From positions 1-5,189 of the forward strand of contig JAJFLS010000616.1 of NCBI GenBank assembly GCA_021772595.1: DNA of 5,189 bases, given 5' to 3'. Below the pieces are notes generated by a model, which made no database searches, was not told the origin of the DNA, and was given only the letters and a program-made list of their open reading frames with translations. The position numbers and the translations under genes are program-made. Shown one piece after another: positions 1-5,189 of the stretch (within the stretch, counting starts at the first letter, position 1; the number at the start of each line of letters is the position of its first letter). The DNA is from Opitutales bacterium (GTDB lineage Bacteria; Verrucomicrobiota; Verrucomicrobiia; Opitutales; Opitutaceae).

Positions 1-1394
1 CGATCCTTGGTTGGATAATGACGAAGCCGTTCGAATTTCGGCGACACTTTTACAACATGCAAGCCGCCCTGTCCCGCTGCGACATAACCAACATCCTTCT
101 CACAAGCTAGGTTGTAGACCTGACCACCCATATAGTAAGCCCGATAACCATCGGTCTCGCGATCCGTTGGCCGAGGCCCCACTGACGGTAGCCGTCCCTC
201 ATTATCGCCAATCGCGGCAGCGATTCCAGGAGCTGAAACGACACGACCTTCGATAGATCCACTGGTGATAAGAATATGGTCTTTCGCGACAGACAAACCA
301 GTCACGACATGCGGCCCCTCGCGTTCGTCATTGTAAGGCAGTTGATGCTGTCCAACGAAAGTCGGCGCTGCTGGATCGGATACGTCTAGTACAAACAGTC
401 CATTATAGTTATCCACCACAAAAGCATGATTATTCGTTACGCGGACTGCCCACAGGTGACTGTCCGTGTGATCCTCCTGAGGGAATTTGGTTCGTGAAAC
501 CAATCGAGGATGCGCCGCGTCTAGCAAAGAAAATATTTCAAGTCCATGACCTGTCCCGAACCCCGGATCGCCAGGTTTATCGTCGGGCTTTGCTCTAGAA
601 TGCTGGCCAGTAGCAGCATAAAGATGCCCATCATACACGGCCACGCCGTCTCCATAGCCATCCAAACGGAGCTTCTCGGTAATCACTGGATTCCAAGGGT
701 CTCGGACATCGACAACTACCACCATCATTTCTCCCCAAACCCCAACGTACACAAATCCGTCAGAGTACGTTACCGATTGCGACACTCCGGTTCTAGAAAC
801 ACTGATATGCGTTGGCTTACGCGGGTCCGATATGTCAACCAGCTCAACGCCGTACAATCGACATGCCAGAAACGCAACATCGCCTCCGATAGCCAAACCC
901 GTTGCGAACTCAATGCTGTCATAACGAGAAAGCAAAGCAGGACGCCTAGGATCGGAAACATCCACGATAAACATACCATCGCCCCGCGACACGATATAGG
1001 CGATACCTTCTCGAACATGAATTTGACGCGTCGTTCCGAGACCTTCCATCTTCCCAATTGTCTCGGGTTCAGCCGGGTCACTGAGATCGACGATAGTCAG
1101 CGCCCCTTCTCCGACAAAATAGGCATAGTCGCCTTTCACATCGACAGACATGCCCGATCCCGTACCCGTTTGAGCAATCGCCGGCAGCACAGGTCCGTAC
1201 AGATCAACATCATGACCAAGCCCAATAGGTAGCTGCTTTGTTTCGCCAAAGGAAACTGCCCAAACCAAGAGAACTACAAGCGATGCCACTGCCAATCGCA
1301 AATATTGAAAAATTGTATTCGCTAATCTGTTACGGATAATCAGACCTAAACGGACCAATACCTTTAGATCAATACTCGAGCATGGGGCTTTCAT
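1..1394 (-). CDS. Secreted LVIVD-repeat beta-propeller protein (3' end outside window)
   Basis: An uninterrupted minus-strand frame gives 464 residues from ATG at 1394 and continues past the left edge, so the C-terminus is missing. The N-terminus has a long basic stretch (about residues 1-33), a hydrophobic core (about 34-48, LAVASLVVLLVWAV) and a plausible signal-peptidase site near SFG-ET (50/51), so the product is probably exported. The rest is a repeat protein: LVIVD-type units with a strand pair followed by a [LIV]xDxxDPxxP turn, at residues 99-110 (LTIVDLSDPAEP), 141-152, 183-194 and 225-236, then degenerate copies near 285-296, 333-344 and 445-457. The first four turns are spaced 42 residues apart. 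LVIVD repeats (Pfam PF08309) form beta-propellers; no enzymatic motif is visible and the ligand is unknown. An in-frame TAG at 1409-1407 limits the start; TTG at 1400 is an alternative, and neither has a clear ribosome-binding site. It lies 75 bp downstream of the sulfatase on the same strand, possibly co-transcribed. Confidence 0.9.
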   Translation of the reverse strand, partial: MKAPCSSIDLKVLVRLGLIIRNRLANTIFQYLRLAVASLVVLLVWAVSFGETKQLPIGLGHDVDLYGPVLPAIAQTGTGSGMSVDVKGDYAYFVGEGALTIVDLSDPAEPETIGKMEGLGTTRQIHVREGIAYIVSRGDGMFIVDVSDPRRPALLSRYDSIEFATGLAIGGDVAFLACRLYGVELVDISDPRKPTHISVSRTGVSQSVTYSDGFVYVGVWGEMMVVVVDVRDPWNPVITEKLRLDGYGDGVAVYDGHLYAATGQHSRAKPDDKPGDPGFGTGHGLEIFSLLDAAHPRLVSRTKFPQEDHTDSHLWAVRVTNNHAFVVDNYNGLFVLDVSDPAAPTFVGQHQLPYNDEREGPHVVTGLSVAKDHILITSGSIEGRVVSAPGIAAAIGDNEGRLPSVGPRPTDRETDGYRAYYMGGQVYNLACEKDVGYVAAGQGGLHVVKVSPKFERLRHYPTKD

Positions 1395-1469
1395 AGGCAA
1401 ACGATTCTAGAACGGTTAAACAAATTCTCTTTATCTGATTTAGACAAAAAAGCAATAAGGCAACTTCGT

Positions 1470-2927
1470 CTACGGTTGGGTCCAGTCGAAGGCTTGGGTA
1501 TACTTGCGCCGAGGAAGCCGGGGACCAGAGGGAACTTGATGCGTCGGAAGATGCTTGGCCATCCGCTCTATCACAGCTCTATACTGCGGATCGCTGGCTA
1601 AGTTATTAAATTCATGCTTATCGATACGATGATCATAGAGTTCCTCATCGCCATTGGCATATCGGATATAGCGCCAATCTTCCGTTCTCACCGCGTGATT
1701 GCCCGGCATTTGCGTCGTCAACGCAGGGTAATTCCACTCCAGTTTGGGATTGTCCAGCAAAGGGACGAGACTGCGACCTTCAAGGCCGTCTTTGCTCGGA
1801 AGTCCGCACAATTCGATCAAAGTCGGATAGAGATCGATAAGCCCTACGGTTCGAGAGCTTCGTGAAGCCGAGACCGTACTTTGAGGACGGGAGATAATTA
1901 ACGGCACGCGCGTAGACTCCTCCCAAAGCGAGCGCTTCTCCCAATGCATTTTCTCTCCAATGTGAAATCCATGATCGGACCAAAGAACAATCAGAGTGTC
2001 ATCCGCATGCTCGCTCCTATCGAGAGCGTTCAACAGTTCACCTACACAGTGATCGACGAATGTCGCGGTGGCTAAGTAGGAAACGACTGCTTTGCGCCAG
2101 AGCCCATGTCGCGTTATATTATGATGACTCATCGGGGTCGAATCGAAGTAGCGCGTGAATTTCCTCCCCATAGGAGGCAAGTCCTCAAGGTCGTCTGGCC
2201 TCGTTTCAGGGAGCACAACTTGCTCAAGGGGATATTGTTCGTAAAACTCTGTAGGCGTAAACAACGGCAAATGAGGAGTCAAAAGACCAACAGCCAAGAA
2301 GAAAGGCTCTTCGAATTCCTTTTCCAGCTGCTGAATTGCCCAATCCGTAGTCCGCATATCATTCATATCCTCCGTTTCGATTGGGACTGGACCAAAATCG
2401 AAAATACTTGGATCCGGCAATCCACTTACACCTTGCGGGCCGACGATACTCCGCATCCAGTCCCAGCCCTTACGTCCCCCGAATTCGTCCCAAGACCCCT
2501 CTTCCTCATTTACACGATGGTGAATTTTTCCGGCTGCTAGCGTATGGTAGCCATGCTTCCTAAAGTACTGCGGGATCGTTACGGCATCCTTCACCAAGGG
2601 AGCATCCCGCATATTCTGCTCCACGTCATAAACGCCATTGGAAAACGGATACGTTCCCGTTAATAGGCTGGTCCGAGAAGGCTGGCAAATGGGGGCCTGA
2701 CAATGTGCATTCGTAAACAGCACCCCACGCTCTGCCAATCGATCTATGTTCGGAGTAATCGCTTGAGGGTGCCCTTCCAATATCCCCACCCAGTCATTCA
2801 AATCATCGATAGCAATGAACAACACATTCGGAGCGACCGGTTCTTGAGCCGAAAGCGTGGCAACTATCGCCGAAATCTGGCCTAGGAAGACTACAAAAAG
2901 GAATTTAGAAATCTGGTATAGGGGCAT
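1470..2927 (-). CDS. Secreted sulfatase, iduronate-2-sulfatase type
   Basis: A 485-residue alkaline-phosphatase-fold sulfatase, a normal length for the family. Residues 1-27 are a signal peptide with likely cleavage at LSA-QEP, so it acts in the periplasm or outside the cell, hydrolysing sulfate esters of glycans. The sulfatase signature CxPSR is C81-Q-P-S-R85; Cys81 (codon 2687-2685) should be converted to formylglycine by a formylglycine-generating enzyme encoded elsewhere. Other active-site residues match those known in human iduronate-2-sulfatase: calcium ligands D41, D42, D318 and H319 (SDHGFHIGEK), plus R85, K134 and H137 (AGKIHH), H219 (TPHLP) and K331 (WEKRSLW). The YLATATFVDHCVGELLNALD helix before the SDHG motif is also family-typical. 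The ATG at 2927 is chosen because it gives the complete signal peptide, although no Shine-Dalgarno sequence precedes it. Bacterial relatives are often annotated iduronate-2-sulfatase, but the true substrate, possibly an algal sulfated polysaccharide, cannot be read from sequence. Confidence 0.95.
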   Translation of the reverse strand: MPLYQISKFLFVVFLGQISAIVATLSAQEPVAPNVLFIAIDDLNDWVGILEGHPQAITPNIDRLAERGVLFTNAHCQAPICQPSRTSLLTGTYPFSNGVYDVEQNMRDAPLVKDAVTIPQYFRKHGYHTLAAGKIHHRVNEEEGSWDEFGGRKGWDWMRSIVGPQGVSGLPDPSIFDFGPVPIETEDMNDMRTTDWAIQQLEKEFEEPFFLAVGLLTPHLPLFTPTEFYEQYPLEQVVLPETRPDDLEDLPPMGRKFTRYFDSTPMSHHNITRHGLWRKAVVSYLATATFVDHCVGELLNALDRSEHADDTLIVLWSDHGFHIGEKMHWEKRSLWEESTRVPLIISRPQSTVSASRSSRTVGLIDLYPTLIELCGLPSKDGLEGRSLVPLLDNPKLEWNYPALTTQMPGNHAVRTEDWRYIRYANGDEELYDHRIDKHEFNNLASDPQYRAVIERMAKHLPTHQVPSGPRLPRRKYTQAFDWTQP

Positions 2928-2972
2928 TAGTGAATTAGAGCTGATCCAAGCGGATTTATCGAAGAGAATAAC

Positions 2973-2991
2973 TATTTTACTGAATAAAATA
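2973..2991. promoter_or_regulatory. Perfect AT-rich inverted repeat upstream of the sulfatase (candidate operator/promoter)
   Basis: TATTTTA-CTGAA-TAAAATA is a perfect 7-bp inverted repeat with a 5-bp spacer. Its near edge is 45 bp upstream of the sulfatase ATG, and it covers the stop codon of the remnant frame. On the minus strand the second arm contains TAAAAT, which resembles a -10 hexamer, but no good -35 lies at the right distance. Symmetry and position suit a dimeric repressor or activator site. The arms have no G:C pairs, so an intrinsic terminator is unlikely. Regulatory function is inference. Confidence 0.3.
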
Positions 2992-3153
2992 CAGCTGGGC
3001 GTTATAGCGGGAAAACTCGATTTTGATACCCTCCGACTGCAACCGACCGAGAGGCTTCTCGAATTGAACAGAATATTCTACGAGATCAATGCCTTTAACC
3101 GCCGCTTGATAGCCTTCAAGCGGATCGCCAGTTTGATCGAGGAGCTGCCTGCC
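2977..3153 (-). pseudogene. Coding-like frame without a start; probable 3' remnant of an unidentified gene
   Basis: The minus strand between the lipoprotein and sulfatase genes holds 58 sense codons ending in TAA at 2979-2977. The composition looks like real protein, rich in Gly, Asp, Glu and Ala, with purine-first codons (RQLLDQTGDPLEGYQAAV..., ending in ...NAQLYFIQ). It contains no ATG or GTG, only a mid-frame TTG, and in-frame stops lie immediately upstream at 3156-3154 (TGA) and 3186-3184 (TGA). An ATG at 3157-3155 in another frame gives only 13 residues. The simplest reading is the C-terminal fragment of a decayed gene. I recognise no family. The exactly opposed plus-strand frame is also open, but it uses several rare-looking ATA/AGA/AGG codons and runs into both flanking genes, so I prefer the minus strand. 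This could also be chance in non-coding DNA. Confidence 0.3.
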
Positions 3154-3236
3154 TCATGCTATGCCTTCATACGATGGAAATGCTCAGTCAAGGGCCATTT
3201 TAGATATTTAGCCTGTCCCTGCTATTTATACACCCC

Positions 3237-3605
3237 CTACTTCTTTACAGCGGTTATGGGAAAATTGCGGCCCCTGACGGAAAGCGTTCCCCCAAAGGAT
3301 TCTCCTTCGAAGGTACCGCTCATCATTACAGAATTTCCCTCCGCCTGAAAACGACTGTTTTCGAGAACGCTATTTTCGATCGTGATATCATCGAGGGCAA
3401 CAATATCGCCACCCTTTCTGAGAAGCGTTCCAGCATAGCCCTCCCCATCCTTCGCGATGGTAAAAGTTCCTTCAGGTTCTCCTCGGGGAAGGTTTTCAAT
3501 GACGTACTGCCATTCGCCAAGCGTTGGATCGACCTGCCTTTGCAGGGTTGCGCAAGCGCCCAGCAGGCTCACTGCGATTAGGGAGAAAATTAATTTGGAT
3601 ATCAT
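3237..3605 (-). CDS. Small secreted lipoprotein, predicted beta-rich domain
   Basis: Encodes 122 residues. Residues 1-18 form a lipoprotein signal: Lys4, hydrophobic stretch 5-15 and lipobox LLGAC, with Cys18 as the predicted lipidated residue. Cys18 is followed by Ala-Thr rather than Asp, which by the enterobacterial rule would favour the outer membrane; that rule is untested here. The mature part, about 104 residues, begins with a GEWQY segment (30-34) and shows alternating short strands separated by glycines (EGTFTI, GYAGTLL, MSGTFEG, FGGTLSV), ending in FPITAVKK. This resembles small beta-barrel or beta-sandwich domains common in Bacteroidota and Verrucomicrobiota lipoproteins and at the ends of some hydrolases. 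That resemblance is a judgement of pattern, not a search result. There are no catalytic motifs and no cysteines besides Cys18. The function is unknown. The start is fixed by the signal; the region before it has an unusual direct repeat and no Shine-Dalgarno sequence. Confidence 0.85.
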   Translation of the reverse strand: MISKLIFSLIAVSLLGACATLQRQVDPTLGEWQYVIENLPRGEPEGTFTIAKDGEGYAGTLLRKGGDIVALDDITIENSVLENSRFQAEGNSVMMSGTFEGESFGGTLSVRGRNFPITAVKK

Positions 3606-3610
3606 CTTGA

Positions 3611-3634
3611 TTTATTGGTTGGTTTTATTGGTTG
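3611..3634. repeat. Tandem 11-bp direct repeat in the lipoprotein leader
   Basis: TTTATTGGTTG occurs at 3611-3621 and again at 3624-3634, identical and separated by 2 bp (period 13). Read as mRNA it is CAACCAATAAA twice, ending 5 nt before the lipoprotein ATG, where a Shine-Dalgarno sequence would normally sit. It could bind a regulator, act as an A-rich translation enhancer, or be a simple duplication. The sequence does not decide between these. Confidence 0.6.
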
Positions 3635-3821
3635 CTACGCTCCGAACACTCGAAACTTGGGGTTCATTCTGCTTGGGCTATTTTGACTGGGATAAGTAGG
3701 CGACGCACGGAATGTGGAAATGAATGTCCTTTATGCTCTCTAATTTCGCATCAGGCAATCAACAGACAAATGTGTGCTCAAAGGATTAATCTATCGACAA
3801 TTACACTCCCCCCTTCGCAAA

Positions 3822-3850
3822 CGATTATCCTTATTGAATGGATAAAGTCG
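3822..3850. repeat. Imperfect hairpin in the ATPase-lipoprotein spacer
   Basis: CGA-TTATCC (3822-3830), a 9-nt loop, then GGATAA (3840-3845), a 2-nt bulge and TCG (3848-3850) give a 6-bp perfect stem extended by 3 bp. There is no adjacent T-tract on either strand, so it does not look like an intrinsic terminator. It may be an operator, an end of a small decayed element, or chance. Confidence 0.3.
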
Positions 3851-3939
3851 CTGAATTCGGCATGTTATGTTGGTGTCGTTTTGCTCGAAACTCACTGTTT
3901 TCCTGTGATCATGTCGCCTCTTAGGCTCGGTTCCCGCAA

Positions 3940-5189
3940 TTAATAATCTTCCAGCATCCATTGCCATGCAGGATAGACTTCAATCGAATCGGGAACTTCT
4001 GGAAAAGGCATACGAGAAGCCGCTGTCAACAACAAGAGGCGCCCACCATGATGCTCCGCTTTAGCTTCCTGCAACGCTCTCACCTCCCGAGCAAGAGTAT
4101 CCGGATCATCGATACTTAAAGAAACCTGAATAAGCGCCTGCCCTCCGCCCGCTTCTCGACTAAGAAAGTCGACTTCGTATCCGTTCTTAGTCTTCACGTA
4201 GGCCACCTCCGCTCCGCGACGAAGCAATTCATTGTGAACCGCCACCTCTAAGGAATGGCCCATATTCGATTTCTCGCTACGATCGAAAACGGGCGTCAAC
4301 CCATGATCCACAGGATAGACCTTTCGCGGGTTCACTTGCCTACGCTTCTCCGAATCGCTCGCAATAGGCATCGTCTGCAGCAAAAACGCATCCTCCAGGT
4401 GGTCGAGAAGCTCGTACAGCGTCTCCCTACCCACTCGGATTCCCTGAGACTTTAGATCAGCTTCAAACTTGGTCACACTGAACAAACCACCCGGATTTCC
4501 GAGCAAGCGGCGCACCATCCAGCGCAAGGCCGTCACATTACTCACTCCATGCCGCTCAATGACATCGCGAAACAGCAGCACATCCACATAGCCCTGCAAA
4601 AGCTGGCGCCTATCCCGCAATGCCAGTCCTTGCGCCTCTGGAAAACCGCCCATTTCCAAATACGCAGCAAACTGTTGGTCGAGCAAAGCCGCGCGACGCG
4701 AAGTCAGCTTGGACGCGCATTCAGGAATCTCATGTCCATGGTGGCGCAACCATTCGCGGAAACTGAACGGATGAATCTGAATCTCCCAAGCGCGCCCCCG
4801 CATAGAGGTAGCAATCTCGCGACTCAAGAGCTTTGCGGATGAACCGGAAAGGAACAGTTCGTGACCGCCTTCGTCTAACATTCGCCTAACGAAGGTCTCC
4901 CAACCCAGCACGGTTTGGATCTCGTCGAGGAAGAAAGTCACCGGCTCATCGGTAGGCTCGGGAAACAGTCGGAGGTGAATCTCTGGGATCAGACCGAGCT
5001 GCCCCGCATTCATACCTGCCAGACGCTCATCCTCGAAATTGAAATATACCAGGTTTTCGGGCTTACGCCCCAATGCGATCCGATCAGCTCGCTGCTGATG
5101 CAAGAAACTCGTCTTACCCGCCCGCCGCATTCCAATCACCACCTTCGCCTTGCCCGAAATATCCGGCACCCGTGCATCACGAAGCGTCA
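3940..5189 (-). CDS. AAA_14/DUF4143 family ATPase (5' end outside window)
   Basis: The frame is open to the right edge. GTG at 5169 could serve as a start, but six further sense codons (TLRDAR) precede it in frame, and the family normally has tens of residues before the P-loop, so the true N-terminus probably lies outside. Numbering from that GTG: Walker A GMRRAGKT (13-20), Walker B FFLDE (79-83), sensor-1-like LFLSGSSAKLL (106-114) and the RGR...HPFSFREWL segment (124-141) define the AAA_14 ATPase. A DUF4143 half follows from about residue 195, with a restriction-endonuclease-like pattern (NELLRRG 313-319, EVDF 332-335, IQVS 347-350) in which Gln replaces the usual Glu of ExK. The protein ends at residue 409 (TAA 3942-3940). 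Members are usually cytoplasmic, often in several copies per genome, and their role is poorly established. It is unlikely to be functionally tied to the sulfatase genes. Confidence 0.9.
   Translation of the reverse strand, partial: TLRDARVPDISGKAKVVIGMRRAGKTSFLHQQRADRIALGRKPENLVYFNFEDERLAGMNAGQLGLIPEIHLRLFPEPTDEPVTFFLDEIQTVLGWETFVRRMLDEGGHELFLSGSSAKLLSREIATSMRGRAWEIQIHPFSFREWLRHHGHEIPECASKLTSRRAALLDQQFAAYLEMGGFPEAQGLALRDRRQLLQGYVDVLLFRDVIERHGVSNVTALRWMVRRLLGNPGGLFSVTKFEADLKSQGIRVGRETLYELLDHLEDAFLLQTMPIASDSEKRRQVNPRKVYPVDHGLTPVFDRSEKSNMGHSLEVAVHNELLRRGAEVAYVKTKNGYEVDFLSREAGGGQALIQVSLSIDDPDTLAREVRALQEAKAEHHGGRLLLLTAASRMPFPEVPDSIEVYPAWQWMLEDY

Larger units (their letters stand above)
3606..3939. 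other. Gene-poor spacer between ATPase and lipoprotein genes
   Basis: This 334-bp stretch has no convincing gene. On the minus strand a 34-codon GTG frame (3895-3791) is preceded by AGGA 5 nt upstream, but it is short, unrecognised and basic. Just after the ATPase stop, GCCT-CTT-AGGC (3916-3926) could form a 4-bp stem without a T-tract, so it is not a credible terminator. The spacer must contain the lipoprotein promoter, but I could not pick out a matching -35/-10 pair. A plus-strand open frame (3632-3943) overlaps the ATPase stop and has no coding character I trust. Confidence 0.5.

Noticed and set aside
546..1232. A 228-codon plus-strand open frame
   Set aside because: It lies entirely opposite the propeller gene, whose minus-strand frame carries regular LVIVD repeats and a signal peptide. 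The plus-strand product is rich in Arg, His, Ser and Asn with no domain character.
1440..1469. T-run downstream of the sulfatase as an intrinsic terminator
   Set aside because: The minus strand has six T residues, but no stable GC-containing hairpin precedes them.
2857..3348. A 163-codon plus-strand open frame across the spacer
   Set aside because: It overlaps the sulfatase signal peptide and the lipoprotein C-terminus, both well supported, and uses several ATA, AGA and AGG codons. Its opposite strand in the spacer looks more like coding sequence.
3649..3892. CTCGAAACT occurring at 3649-3657 and 3884-3892
   Set aside because: A 9-bp match without extension over this distance is compatible with chance.
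3911..3926. GCCT-CTT-AGGC as a terminator after the ATPase, or as part of an integron attC site
   Set aside because: The stem is only 4 bp with no T-tract. No RYYYAAC and GTTRRRY core-site pair is present, so an attC site is not supported.
3632..3943. A 103-codon plus-strand open frame in the ATPase-lipoprotein spacer
   Set aside because: No recognisable family, no ribosome-binding site, and it runs across the ATPase stop codon. Composition is not convincing.
5167..5169. GTG at 5169 as the true ATPase start
   Set aside because: The frame stays open to the window edge with family-like residues upstream, and the distance to Walker A would be unusually short.

Overview
All protein-coding genes I can support lie on the minus strand, so the window reads right to left. 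Base composition is near 50% G+C. An iduronate-2-sulfatase-type sulfatase and a secreted LVIVD-repeat beta-propeller, together with initiation regions lacking clear Shine-Dalgarno sequences, suggest a polysaccharide-degrading bacterium of the Planctomycetota/Verrucomicrobiota/Lentisphaerota group. A bacteroidote is the main alternative. This assignment is inference from gene content and style; no rRNA or other marker is present.

Layout in transcription order: (1) 5189-3940, an AAA_14 + DUF4143 ATPase whose start lies beyond the right edge; (2) 3939-3606, a gene-poor spacer with an imperfect hairpin and, next to the following start codon, a perfect 11-bp direct repeat; (3) 3605-3237, a small lipoprotein with a clear lipobox; (4) 3236-2928, a 309-bp spacer containing a coding-like, start-less minus-strand frame (3153-2977), probably a gene remnant, and a perfect AT-rich inverted repeat upstream of the sulfatase; (5) 2927-1470, a complete secreted sulfatase with every iduronate-2-sulfatase active-site residue in place; (6) after 75 bp, 1394-1, a secreted LVIVD-repeat beta-propeller running off the left edge with no stop codon in the window.

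The sulfatase and propeller share a strand, are closely spaced and both carry export signals, so they may be co-transcribed and work outside the cytoplasm on sulfated glycans. The propeller's role there is inference. The ATPase is a family of scattered, often accessory genes and shows no evident functional link to the rest. I found no RNA gene, CRISPR array, insertion sequence or convincing terminator. Nothing amounts to a clearly new system. The best leads are the remnant frame, the two short repeats placed at start regions, and the eight-unit propeller beside the sulfatase.
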